DNA of 26,465 nucleotides from CAJWLW01 sp963580095 (GTDB lineage Bacteria > Verrucomicrobiota > Lentisphaeria > JABSQK01 > CAJWLW01), in NCBI GenBank assembly GCA_963580095.1, contig CAUZJQ010000024.1:1-26465 (forward strand), read 5' to 3'. Made by a program: the position numbers and the translations under genes. How positions within the stretch are numbered: the stretch's first letter is position 1; every line of letters starts with the position of its first letter. The notes below the pieces were generated by a model. It was not told the DNA's origin, did no database searches, and saw nothing but the letters and a program-made list of their open reading frames with translations. Positions 8,042 to 16,021 of this stretch are shown in pieces.

Positions 8042-8962
8042 TCATTTTCCATACACCCGCTTCGCGTTTCCTCCCAGCACCAGTGCCTGTTCTTCGACCG
8101 ACAGGAAATCGGTGTGGCTGTGGGCCAGCTCGGCGAGGCGTACGTAGGAGCAGACCCGCAGGTTTCCCGGGATGTCGCTGCCCCACATGATTTTCTCGGG
8201 CCCGACGAGGTCGACGGCCTGCTCGATATAGTTCCGGCAGCTCGGGAACGGATCACCCTGGTCTTGGAAGTAGGCCGGCAGCGAGGCGGTGTCGAAGGAG
8301 ACGTTGGGCAGCTTCCCCAGTTCGATCTGCGCCTGCCACAGTTCAGTCAGTACCTCGTTCCCGGCGAGCGCCGGACCGGGTTGGCCGAGGTGGCAGATGA
8401 CCATTGTCAGGTCCGGATGGCCGGTAGCGATCTGCGCCACGGCATCTGTCTGGTATGATGCCGATCCGACGCCGCCAAGGTCGAGTGTCAACACGCGGTT
8501 TGCGCGCTGAAGAAGGGCCCACGCCGGATCCAGCTCCGGATCGTCGAGCCGGGCGCCGGGATGGACGCCGCTCAAACCGGTAGGGACGCTGAACTCGATC
8601 TTGATGCCACGGAACCCCGAGGTCTCGAGGATCTCGTCCAGGCGCGTCTGCCAGCCGTCTGTCCACGGGTCGAAATAGGCCTGCGCGACGAACCGGTCCG
8701 GATACTGGCGCACTGCGGCGGCGGCGAAGTCGTTGCATTCGCCCCAGAACGGCCCCTGCAGCAGCACTGTCCGTTCGATGCCGGCCTTGTCCAGCTCCGC
8801 GACGGACATGGCTGCGGTAAAACAGGTTGTCTCCCCGCAGTCCGGAATGACTTGCTGGGCGTCTTTGCCGATGCTGGCGCGGCCGTGCCCGATACCGCGT
8901 GTCCGGCCGTTGCCGACGTGGCCGTTGACGTCGGGAAACACATGGGAGTGTGCGTCGATCAT
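8042..8962 (-). CDS. Amidohydrolase family protein (amidohydrolase_2, TIM barrel)
   Basis: The 306-residue protein opens with MIDAHSHVFP, the H-x-H metal motif (H5, H7) on the first strand. Later it shows FRGIKIEFS (about 117-125), MVICHLGQPGPA with H191, and KIMWGSDIPGN with D263, the catalytic Asp before the end of the barrel. This layout fits the amidohydrolase_2 family of metal-dependent hydrolases and decarboxylases, usually cytoplasmic. The strand that often carries a further His reads LTLDLGG (D161) instead, which is an unusual site. No signal peptide is present. The ATG at 8962 lacks a recognisable ribosome binding site; the purine-rich run beside it is on the opposite strand. About 170 bases separate it from the lipoprotein gene on the same strand. 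The substrate is unknown. Confidence 0.85.
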   Translation of the reverse strand: MIDAHSHVFPDVNGHVGNGRTRGIGHGRASIGKDAQQVIPDCGETTCFTAAMSVAELDKAGIERTVLLQGPFWGECNDFAAAAVRQYPDRFVAQAYFDPWTDGWQTRLDEILETSGFRGIKIEFSVPTGLSGVHPGARLDDPELDPAWALLQRANRVLTLDLGGVGSASYQTDAVAQIATGHPDLTMVICHLGQPGPALAGNEVLTELWQAQIELGKLPNVSFDTASLPAYFQDQGDPFPSCRNYIEQAVDLVGPEKIMWGSDIPGNLRVCSYVRLAELAHSHTDFLSVEEQALVLGGNAKRVYGK

Positions 8963-9398
8963 AATTGAGGAGGGAGTGGGGCGGCGTAGTGGTGGAGCCT
9001 TTGGAGCCTGCAGGCGTGGAGATAGATGGCGGGGATGCCATCACTCCCAGTTTCGTCGTCGATTCACTGCCGAAAGTCAGGTTGTCGCACACCATACACC
9101 AAACCTCGATCCCTGCGAATCACATACCCTGTTTTCATATCTCGAATGGTGACGTACAGCATTCACGTCCATGCTGGTCTTCGTCATTAGTGCAAGTGCA
9201 TCGGTTGAGGTGTCGATCGATTTCAATGGCTGTAAAACGGCGCGTTGCGGTCGCCATGGAGGGGAGTTCGGGCGAACAGCGTCTGAATGAGGGTGTGCTG
9301 TGTCTTTTTCAAAGAGTCTTGCGAAATACCCATTATTTTGTATTATAACAGCTCTATACGGCTTGTTCGTATAGGTGATCTAGCCCCTTCTATTGTCC
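8963..9398. other. Divergent intergenic region, no gene seen
   Basis: This stretch of about 430 bases lies between the leftward amidohydrolase and the rightward prepilin. A rightward frame (from TTG 8965) and a leftward frame extend across it, but neither shows a motif, a good start site or protein-like composition. The right end, from about 9330, is AT-rich (TATTTTGTATTATAACAG) and probably holds the prepilin promoter. Confidence 0.45.
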
Positions 9399-10259
9399 AT
9401 GTATATCCAGTCGCATCAACGTCGATTTACTCTGATCGAATTGCTCCTGGTCATCGCGATCATCGCGATGCTTGCATCGTTGTTATTGCCGGCGTTGACG
9501 AAAGCAAAGCGCAAGGCCAAAATCACGCTGTGTCTGTCGAACGTCCACCAGCGCGCCATGGGCGTCACGAATTGGGCGATGGACCATAATGGAAATTACC
9601 GAGTGATCAATGCTGCCTTGGCGCAAGACAGTCCGTCCGGGTTGTGGCAAAGGGCTGACCGCGCCTACTATAATGTTCCAGCAGCCGAAACAATCGGCGA
9701 GATTATCGAAGAGGAATGCGGCGGTTCGTGGGAGGTTCTGTGGTGCCCGTTCTCGATCAACAAACCTTGGGGGCCGACGGATCTCCCGGGCCAGGCATTT
9801 GGCGGAAAAACTTACTGGAATTCAACCCATAATTTCTATGATTCCGGTTACAATGTCTATGCCGGCTGGGCACCCTATAGTTCGCCGGGCTGGGCCAACA
9901 GTGGCGTGGAGATGCTTGATGACGCAAAGGAGAAAGCACACAACAAGTCGGCACCCCCAAGCGGGCAGTATATCCTGCGAATGGATGGTCGCAGTGGCAG
10001 TGATCCGATCATATCAGATTGGGAATATTCATACCATCAGTCTGGCAAACATAATGTAATATGGCCACACGCGTCAAACGACGATTGGCTGATCGCTGCA
10101 AATGAACATGTCACGGAAACCACTGTCGGCTTTGCCGACGGGCACGCGCAGGTCCATCGCCATCAAAACTCACTGGGACATGGTGTTCCGCTGTCAAATT
10201 CAACCTGGGATGGCGAATCGATCGTTCACAACGCCAACGGTCAAACCTGGTTCTACTGA
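9399..10259 (+). CDS. Prepilin-type protein with H-X9-DG-like C-terminal domain
   Basis: The roughly 286-residue protein begins MYIQSHQRRFTLIELLLVIA, then IIAMLASLLLPALTKAKRKA: a short basic leader and the class III prepilin signature, with Glu at mature position 5. The globular part contains the CLSNVHQRAMGVTNWAMDHNG segment typical of pseudopilin-like proteins of Planctomycetes and Lentisphaerae. Near the end TTVGFADGHAQVHRH matches the H-X9-DG/DUF1559 tail style. It probably sits in the inner membrane or a secretion pseudopilus. Several Trp- and Cys-containing segments in the middle (about 100-175) are typical of the group. ATG 9399 is chosen over TTG 9393. The ribosome binding site is weak. 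It is the first gene of a rightward pair with the PhyH gene, 262 bases apart, so the two may be separate transcripts. Confidence 0.87.
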   Translation: MYIQSHQRRFTLIELLLVIAIIAMLASLLLPALTKAKRKAKITLCLSNVHQRAMGVTNWAMDHNGNYRVINAALAQDSPSGLWQRADRAYYNVPAAETIGEIIEEECGGSWEVLWCPFSINKPWGPTDLPGQAFGGKTYWNSTHNFYDSGYNVYAGWAPYSSPGWANSGVEMLDDAKEKAHNKSAPPSGQYILRMDGRSGSDPIISDWEYSYHQSGKHNVIWPHASNDDWLIAANEHVTETTVGFADGHAQVHRHQNSLGHGVPLSNSTWDGESIVHNANGQTWFY

Positions 10260-10301
10260 TCCGCTCCGTCCGGTAGCGTTCAATGAAACGCGGTGCCCAG
10301 C

Positions 10302-10346
10302 GCCGTCGGACAGACGGCTTAACGCCTGTCGAAGTTTTTGTTAAGC
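10302..10346 (+). terminator. Two hairpins after the prepilin gene
   Basis: GCCGTC (10302-10307) pairs with GACGGC (10313-10318) around a 5-base loop. The overlapping GCTTAAC (10317-10323) pairs with GTTAAGC (10340-10346) around a 16-base loop that includes TTTTT. They lie about 45-90 bases after the prepilin stop and before the PhyH gene. A terminator or attenuator role is inferred from position only, since no T-run follows the first stem directly. Confidence 0.3.
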
Positions 10347-10521
10347 ATCGCGATCCGCGCGGCGAGATTGCCAGTTCCTCAGAGTCCCGTGTCCTATAAT
10401 TCTCCTGTAAAATTTCGCAGCATCGGCCGAGCCGACCGTTCCACTAAGGGATCTTTGCCAGCATCGCAACCCGTTTACCGTGTAGTTTCGTTGCCGAACG
10501 ATTCACCAGGAGCACCTTGAA

Positions 10522-11544
10522 ATGATCCAGCCTTTCGTCGATTCTACCGAGATCCAGCATGACAGCGCCGCGCTTCGCGAACGGATGCAGGAAGACGGTT
10601 ATCTCTACGTCCGCGGTGTTTTTCCAAGGGATGAGGTCGAGGCAATTCGGCTGCACTGGCTGGGCCTGCTGCGTGAGGCGGGTTGCGTCGATCACGATGC
10701 GCCATTGTCCGACGGCATTGCCGACCTCAACGGCTTCTGTGTCGAGCCGGAGGCACATTATATGAAGGTGTTGGTCGAGCTGTATCGGCTGCCGAAGTTC
10801 CTGGCGCTCTTGCATCATCCGAACATTATCGATTTGCTCGGTCGCCTGCTGGATGCCCCGGTGTTGCCGCATCCGAAAGTGATTCCACGGTATATCTTTC
10901 CACAGAAAACCGAGTTCACGACGCCGGCGCATCAGGACTGGTTTCATATACAGGGCACCGAGGCGACCTATACCGCCTGGGTACCGTTCAGCGATTTGAC
11001 CGAGGAGATGGGCGGCCTGCAGGTCTGTGCCGGTTCGCATCGCAGCGGTGTCTACCAGGTACGTCCGACTCTCGGCGCCGGTGCCGTCGAAGTCACTGGC
11101 GTGGCTTCCGAGGACTGGCGCTTCAATCCGGTCGGGCAGGGCGATCTGATCCTATTCCACAGCATGGTTGTTCACCAGGGCATGCCCTGTTGCGGCAATC
11201 GTCTGCGGTTGTCGACGGACGCCCGCTATCAGTCTCTGCACGAACCCGTCTCGAAAATGTCATTGACCCCGCATGTAGACGCTGTTGCGGGGTGGGACGA
11301 GATCTATCACGGCTGGCCGGACGACGAACCGATACGTTACTACTGGCAGCAGTTGCCCCTGGATATCGTTGATCATGACCCGAGTTATATTGCCCGGCGC
11401 AATGACATGGCAATCGAGATGGGCGAGGCCGGCGATCGCCGGGCCTTGTCGGCTCTGCAGCGTATTGCCTGCCGGGATGCTGATCCGCAAAGACAAAAGC
11501 AGGCTGAGCGGTTGATTCGGCAGTTGGAAGCACAGGGGCACTGA
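10522..11544 (+). CDS. Phytanoyl-CoA dioxygenase (PhyH) family protein
   Basis: The 340-residue protein matches the PhyH family of Fe(II)/2-oxoglutarate oxygenases. It has DGYLYVRGVFPRDEV near the start (25-39), TPAHQDW (134-140) with the H137-x-D139 iron motif, MGGLQVCAGSHRSG (163-176), the usual loop before the C-terminal strand, and LILFHSMVVHQG (209-220) with the distal iron ligand H218, followed by NRLRLSTDARYQ, whose Arg residues would hold 2-oxoglutarate. The double-stranded beta-helix looks complete. The last 60 residues form a helical tail not needed for catalysis. AGGAG lies 9-10 bases before ATG 10522. Its sequence is distant from the two tandem PhyH genes at 21-23 kb. The substrate is unknown. 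Confidence 0.9.
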   Translation: MIQPFVDSTEIQHDSAALRERMQEDGYLYVRGVFPRDEVEAIRLHWLGLLREAGCVDHDAPLSDGIADLNGFCVEPEAHYMKVLVELYRLPKFLALLHHPNIIDLLGRLLDAPVLPHPKVIPRYIFPQKTEFTTPAHQDWFHIQGTEATYTAWVPFSDLTEEMGGLQVCAGSHRSGVYQVRPTLGAGAVEVTGVASEDWRFNPVGQGDLILFHSMVVHQGMPCCGNRLRLSTDARYQSLHEPVSKMSLTPHVDAVAGWDEIYHGWPDDEPIRYYWQQLPLDIVDHDPSYIARRNDMAIEMGEAGDRRALSALQRIACRDADPQRQKQAERLIRQLEAQGH

Positions 11545-11678
11545 CGAAATTCTCGAATCCGACGCCGTGCAGGTCGACGAGTCGTCATTGCCGGGGACCG
11601 CTGACCTGCCGGAAATCTGGCTGCTTAAGAAATGCGCCATGGCCGTACAGGAGAGGCGTTCAACCTCTACATAACGTG

Positions 11679-12531
11679 TCAATCGGCTTTGTGGATTGGG
11701 TTTGGCATCGATGGTCCTTGTCGCCATGAACGGATGTAGAAATCTGTTCTACTGACAAACTTAACCCTATACCCGCACTCACTCCTGCCGGACACCGGGA
11801 CGATCCCCCCGGTCATGAACGCTGCCCCCGGCGACGCCAAAAAGACGACGGCCGATGCCACCTGGTCCGGGGTTGCGGTGTATCCCAGCAGGTTGATGGC
11901 GTTGCGAAACTCGATCACTTCTTTGCTATTCGGCAGCTCGTCGATCAGTTGATCGAGGTTCGGCGTCAGCACGCTCGATGGACACAACGCATTACAGCGG
12001 ATGCCGTCAGCGCCACATAGTCCACGGCCATCGACTTTGTCATGGCGTTCAGTGCCCCCTTGGTCGCTGCATACACGGCGTGATGCCGCTCGCCCTGCAC
12101 GCCCGCCATCGATGACACATTGACGATGCAGCCGCGACATTCGCGCAAGTGCGGATACGCATGCTTGCAGAGCATGAACGGCCCCTTGAGATTAACGCTG
12201 AGCAACCGGTCAACAGTCCGCCTGCGAAGTTGTCTGTACAGGCTCGTCGACGCTGCAGTAGGCGGCGTTGTTTACCAGGACATCCAGACCACCGAAAGCG
12301 TCCATCGCGGTGCTAATGATCTGCTGCACATGTTTTTCGTCAGCGACATCTGCCTCGACAAAGCGGCATTGCGCCTCGCCCAGCTCTGCGGCAAGGTCCT
12401 GCCCTGCTGGATCGATGTCGGCCATCACTACCCGCGCCCCCGTGGCCGCGAACGCCTCGACACAGGTACGACCCGATACCGCCGGAAGCGCCGGTGGCCA
12501 CCACCACGTTGTTCTTTGAGTTCGTTCCCAT
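11679..12531 (-). pseudogene. Short-chain dehydrogenase/reductase broken by three indels
   Basis: Four consecutive segments in changing frames add up to one SDR. The start at ATG 12531 follows AAGGAGA and encodes VVVATGASGGIG, the Rossmann TGxxxGIG motif. An extra base near 12470-12474 shifts to VEAFAATGARVVMADIDP, then DVLVNNAA (the NNAG-like motif). An extra base near 12212-12215 shifts to SVNLKGPF, then NVSSMAG (catalytic Ser) and YAATK (catalytic Tyr/Lys). A third shift near 12008-12020 leads to DGIRCNALCPSSVLTPN and ASPGAAFMTGG. All catalytic residues survive, so the damage is recent or comes from the assembly. The C-terminus runs on past the usual end, to 11679. It lies downstream of the M81 gene on the same strand and was probably in its operon. 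SDRs are NAD(P)-dependent oxidoreductases; the substrate is unknown. Confidence 0.85.
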
Positions 12532-12552
12532 TTTGACCGTCTCCTTTCAATC

Positions 12553-12583
12553 GACGCCTCTTGCTCATGGATCAAGAGGCGTC
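12553..12583 (-). other. 11-bp perfect hairpin between M81 stop and SDR start
   Basis: GACGCCTCTTG (12553-12563) pairs perfectly with CAAGAGGCGTC (12573-12583) around a 9-base loop. On the - strand it begins 2 bases after the TAA of the M81 gene and ends 21 bases before the SDR start codon. No T-run follows on either strand, so it may protect or process the M81 message, or act as an attenuator, rather than being a classic terminator. Confidence 0.5.
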
Positions 12584-12585
12584 AA

Positions 12586-14109
12586 TTAAGAATATCGTGT
12601 CGGGCTTTGTAGCACTGTCGGCTGTAGTCCCGGTATCTCCGTGTCCACCGGAAAGTACGGTTGCTGCATGTGTTTGTACTGCAAGCCCCGCACGCTGGCC
12701 GGCGTTGGGCCCGGCGTATTGAGGATGAAGGCTGCCTTGGTGATATCCGCATAGCCGAACCGGTAGTTCATCGGGTTCTTCACCACGACAAACTTCGCCT
12801 TATCTGGTTCGAGGCGGATCGACCGGAATTGTTCGTCGGCCCAGTCATAGGTCGCGTGCGTGGCGATAAGGATTCTCACTGCGCCGGCAGCAAACACCGC
12901 GGCGGGTCCCATCGTCGCTTCGCTGTCGGCCCAGATACCGCCGTCGTAGCGAAAATTGCCGTCGCTGATTCTTTCGACTGTCCCGGTCACGTCGATCGGT
13001 TCACCCCAGTGCGGGTCGAGCTTGTGTCCCAGGCTCAGGCGCAGTTCGCTACCTGTACCCGCGGCCTGACAGGCGGTGGCAGCCTCCGGATCCACCACCA
13101 TCGCCAATGATGTCACGTCCAGGTTGGCGTCGATCAGGGCCCTGATCGAGGCAACGCTGTCTCCGGCCGCGCCGCCGCCTGCGCAGTCGGCCGTCTCGAT
13201 CAGCAGCACCGGCCCACCGTCGATCTCCAGCCCCTTTCGGATCGCGGCATCGGGACTCATTACCGGCTGCTCGAGCACCTCACGGCTTTGCCAGTAGCGC
13301 TCGGCAATGTCCGTTGACAGCTCGACGGCCAGGTCCATGTCATTGTCGGTGATCACCAACCCGCCGCCACCCATTCCGGCGAAATCCAGATACGGATGAA
13401 CCATGAACAGGCTCGTCGACAACACGCCTTCGCGCTCTTCAAAAGACTTCGTGCGGCGCATCAGGTTTGGAAAGGCGCCGTCGCCCTCGGTCTGCCCACG
13501 GCAAGCGCCGACCAGCACCGGCACCTTTGCCACCGCCATCGTCGGTTGCCATTTGCCATCGGCGATACCCATCAGCAGGCGCGCCCCGCGCTGGCCCGTT
13601 GTGAAAGCGTCCTTGTGCGGGTATGTCTCCCATGCCACCAGTGCATCGGCATTGTGTACCATTGCCGCACTGACGTGGGCGTGAAGGTCGAGCGTCGCAA
13701 CCAGCGGCAGTTCCGGGCCGATATGCCGCCGTACCGCGGCCAGCAGGTCACCCTCAAGGTCGGTCGCCGGTTCTACGACGCCGGAGCCGTGCAGTCCCAG
13801 CAGGACACCGTCGACATCTTCCGGCACCAGCGCCGCGAGTAATTCTGTGGTGAGCTGCTCGTAGCAGTCGCGGGTCACCGGCCCACTCGAGCATGTACTG
13901 GCAACCAGCAGCGGATGAATATGGGCTTCGTCGGCGTGAAGTGCCTCGAGCATGCCGCCGACAACACCCTCGCTAACGCCCAGCATTTCCTCGCCGCGCA
14001 GCAGCTCGTACTGCTCGAACCGCGCCAAGTCCGCCGGCGTGCCACCGAACTGGTTACACTCGATGAAAATTGAACCGACAGCTATGTGCATGGGCGCCCC
14101 ACTGGTCAT
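12586..14109 (-). CDS. M81 family metallopeptidase (MlrC-like)
   Basis: The 507-residue protein matches the M81/MlrC family over its full length (family members are about 490-530). Visible motifs are IFIECNQFGG near the start (14-23), GVLLGLHGSG (101-110), VATLDLHAHVS (137-147) with D141 and H143/H145, TYPHKDAFTTGQRGARLL (162-179) with H165, and the C-terminal signature NPMNYRFGYADITKAAFILN. The Asp/His/His residues would bind a single zinc ion. MlrC of microcystin-degrading sphingomonads cleaves linear peptides, but most environmental members have unknown substrates and no microcystin-degradation partners are present here. No signal peptide is seen, so it is probably cytoplasmic. The ATG at 14109 is preceded by GGAG within the end of the short ORF upstream, whose stop lies 3 bases before this start. 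The broken SDR follows. Confidence 0.9.
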   Translation of the reverse strand: MTSGAPMHIAVGSIFIECNQFGGTPADLARFEQYELLRGEEMLGVSEGVVGGMLEALHADEAHIHPLLVASTCSSGPVTRDCYEQLTTELLAALVPEDVDGVLLGLHGSGVVEPATDLEGDLLAAVRRHIGPELPLVATLDLHAHVSAAMVHNADALVAWETYPHKDAFTTGQRGARLLMGIADGKWQPTMAVAKVPVLVGACRGQTEGDGAFPNLMRRTKSFEEREGVLSTSLFMVHPYLDFAGMGGGGLVITDNDMDLAVELSTDIAERYWQSREVLEQPVMSPDAAIRKGLEIDGGPVLLIETADCAGGGAAGDSVASIRALIDANLDVTSLAMVVDPEAATACQAAGTGSELRLSLGHKLDPHWGEPIDVTGTVERISDGNFRYDGGIWADSEATMGPAAVFAAGAVRILIATHATYDWADEQFRSIRLEPDKAKFVVVKNPMNYRFGYADITKAAFILNTPGPTPASVRGLQYKHMQQPYFPVDTEIPGLQPTVLQSPTRYS

Positions 14110-14112
14110 CGA

Positions 14113-14430
14113 TTACTCCATGGTCTCATTCGGCCCGACCGGATTCAGATGCTGCGGGCCGAAGATCATATCGGAATAATGTCCGTCCGGCATCTGCATC
14201 GCATCCGAAAATCCCAGTGCCGGCCATTCCCCATCCTCGGCAACGCCAAGCTGCTCCGGGGCATCAGCCGCAACTTCGAGGCATTCGACCCGCTGGACTT
14301 TCTCGCCCAGATCACACAGCACATTCCCGACCCTGGGATGCAGATGATCAGAATATACCCTACCGCCAGGACCGGCCAAGCGGTAGGGTATAAAACAGAA
14401 TTGACCTGATTTTCGCTTGCATTTCACCAC
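14113..14430 (-). CDS. Unrecognised short ORF, possible 3' remnant of a longer gene
   Basis: The 105-residue frame ends in TAA 3 bases before the M81 start. Its last part (GEKVQRVECLEVAADAPEQL, then GEWPALGFSDAMQMPDGHYS, then FGPQHLNPVGPNETME) has the composition and motif density of a genuine protein tail rather than a chance frame. The first 25 residues (from MVKCKRKS) look non-coding and coincide with the inverted repeat at 14354-14392. It is most simply the end of a gene that lost its 5' part when the region to its right was replaced. The family was not recognised. Translational coupling to the M81 gene is likely if it is transcribed. Confidence 0.4.
   Translation of the reverse strand: MVKCKRKSGQFCFIPYRLAGPGGRVYSDHLHPRVGNVLCDLGEKVQRVECLEVAADAPEQLGVAEDGEWPALGFSDAMQMPDGHYSDMIFGPQHLNPVGPNETME
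14354..14392. repeat. 13-bp perfect inverted repeat with 13-base spacer
   Basis: TATACCCTACCGC (14354-14366) is the exact reverse complement of GCGGTAGGGTATA (14380-14392). Neither side is followed by a T-run, so it does not look like an intrinsic terminator. It sits where the protein-like part of the leftward short ORF begins, and 170 bases before the desaturase, so it may mark a recombination junction, be the trace of a small mobile element, or be a regulatory site for either gene. Confidence 0.6.
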
Positions 14431-14560
14431 GCTTCCCAGTACCGTGCAAGAGTTCCCAAAAGTAATTTCCTGTTAGTGTTTATGGCAATCATTCGAGTTC
14501 GGGGATCGCGCAGCTCTGGGGCGACCATGGCGACCCACTTGAAAGCCGGAGAAGTAACGC

Positions 14561-15664
14561 ATGTTGGACATTTCAAACCTGAAGTTGGAACTCGAGGAGG
14601 CTGGAGCCTTCGAGAAGTGTGAAGCCCGCACCTGGGTCAAGGTCGTTTTCCTGCTCAGCGGTTTCGGTCTCCTGACCTGGGGCGCAGCTGTTCTGCCCCT
14701 CGCTGCGACGGCACTGCTCCTCCTCGTGAGCCTGCTCTTCCTCGTACCCGCCGTGATGCTCGGGCATGAAGGCGGACATGGGTCCATTTCCAACAGCGAC
14801 TTCCGGAACAGCCTTGCGCTGTACCTGTTGTTCCCCGTCATGGCTGGGAAGGGCGCGCAATACTGGCGGCACAAGCACAACGTCGGCCATCACGAGCACC
14901 CCAACATCATGGACTCGGACCCCGATCTGAATCTCTGGCCGATGGCGTCCAATGCCACGGCGTATCGCAAATCCCCGAAGATCCAGCAGTGGTTCCAGCG
15001 CAACCTCCAGGGGTGGGCGCTCTGGCCGCTCACCCTCGGCCTTGTCTGGTCCATGCGCTACGAGAGCTTCGCCCACCTTGCGCGAGATGCGTGGCACGGA
15101 CGGATCACTCGCGGCTGGTGGGTGGATGTCTTCTCTCTCTTTCTGCATTACGTAGTGTGGGTGGTCATCCCCATCTACTTCCTGGGCCCCCTCTCCATCG
15201 CCTACTACGTCGTAGTCTGGTCCCTGGTGGGCCCGATCATCGCTACCATATTCGGGCCGGCACACATGAATCTCCCGATCGGAACTCAGGCGCCCGCGGA
15301 CAACCTGCGACTTCAACTCCTGGTCACCCGGAACATCAACCTGCCGGGCATCCTTCCCTACATGTACATCGGGCTTGGAAACCAGATCGAACACCATCTG
15401 TTCCCGAAGATCCCCCATCAGCGCATGCACATCGCGATCCCGATCGTGCAGCGCTGGGCCGCCGCCAACGACGTCCCCTACCAGACCATCGACTGGGCCA
15501 CAGGCTGGTTGGACATGACGCGATATATCCGGGACGCCTGGCAGTTGGAAACGGTGGTGCTCGAGCCCGCGTCCTCCCCGGTGACGATCAATCGCGCCGA
15601 ACCCGACAATGAGATCGCCGAGGCTGACGAAGCAGAGCAGCGGATCACTACCGGGGCCGTCTGA
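14561..15664 (+). CDS. Membrane fatty acid desaturase
   Basis: The 367-residue protein carries the three histidine boxes of the membrane di-iron desaturase family: HEGGH (69-73), HKHNVGHHEH (104-113, containing HxxxHH) and NQIEHHLFPKIP (274-285, the QxxHH form typical of front-end and similar acyl-lipid desaturases). Hydrophobic segments at about 26-66, 85-100, 190-212 and 212-233 give the expected four-pass topology with the boxes on the cytoplasmic side. No cytochrome b5 domain is fused, so electrons must come from a separate ferredoxin or cytochrome. The C-terminal 45 residues are acidic and probably disordered. The start is supported by GGAGAAG 7 bases before the ATG. It would introduce a double bond into membrane acyl chains; regiospecificity cannot be read. 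It stands alone on its strand between gene fragments and shows even, high GC, which suggests insertion as a cassette. Confidence 0.92.
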   Translation: MLDISNLKLELEEAGAFEKCEARTWVKVVFLLSGFGLLTWGAAVLPLAATALLLLVSLLFLVPAVMLGHEGGHGSISNSDFRNSLALYLLFPVMAGKGAQYWRHKHNVGHHEHPNIMDSDPDLNLWPMASNATAYRKSPKIQQWFQRNLQGWALWPLTLGLVWSMRYESFAHLARDAWHGRITRGWWVDVFSLFLHYVVWVVIPIYFLGPLSIAYYVVVWSLVGPIIATIFGPAHMNLPIGTQAPADNLRLQLLVTRNINLPGILPYMYIGLGNQIEHHLFPKIPHQRMHIAIPIVQRWAAANDVPYQTIDWATGWLDMTRYIRDAWQLETVVLEPASSPVTINRAEPDNEIAEADEAEQRITTGAV

Positions 15665-15839
15665 AGATCAGGTGCACCAGCCCAGGGTGCGAGTAGGCGC
15701 TGCCGATGTGCGGGCCATCCGCGTAAACCAGCACGTGTGCTGTCACTCGCGAGTTGCACTGCCCGCCGGCGCCTCGAAAACCGCCGTCATCTGGGTGTCG
15801 ATGGCACAGCTTGATGACGTTGATATGATCAATTTTCAT
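15648..15839 (-). pseudogene. N-terminal fragment of a mandelate racemase/muconate-lactonizing-type enzyme
   Basis: From ATG 15839 the frame reads MKIDHINVIKL, then SRVTAHVLVYADGPHIGSAY, then SHPGLVHLI, before running into the 3' end of the desaturase gene and stopping at 15648. This is the beta-alpha start of the enolase-superfamily capping domain (MKIT...VTVHV.T.DG..G.GEAY pattern), which normally opens a 360-400 residue enzyme. The catalytic barrel is absent, so this is a truncated remnant of about 55 genuine residues. The break falls within a few bases of the desaturase stop codon, marking a recombination junction. Confidence 0.55.
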
Positions 15840-16021
15840 GGCACTTGCAGTCGGGCTTGGGTATTCGTTCTCTTGTCCTAATCTACTTCGCCAATCCGAT
15901 GTTCCTGATTTTTCCATCCGTTCCTTTTTCTTAATCCGTTGGAAAATCCGCCACAGGGCTTAGGATGAAAATCCGACTAACCTGCCTGCATTGAAACGAG
16001 TTTTCGCATACAGGGATCTCG

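Noticed and set aside
8964..8974. Purine-rich GAGGAGGG beside the amidohydrolase start as its ribosome binding site
   Set aside because: It is on the opposite strand to the amidohydrolase message.
8343..9095. Leftward frame of 250 codons overlapping the amidohydrolase in another frame
   Set aside because: Pro/Arg-rich with no domain; the amidohydrolase frame has the conserved metal motifs.
14573..15430. Leftward frame of 285 codons opposite the desaturase
   Set aside because: The desaturase has all three His boxes and a ribosome binding site; this frame is a shadow rich in His/Val/Asp.
14113..15839. The two leftward fragments around the desaturase as halves of one enolase-superfamily gene
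   Set aside because: The left tail (DGHYSDMIFGPQHLNPVG) does not resemble the C-terminus of that family, so a single interrupted gene is not supported.
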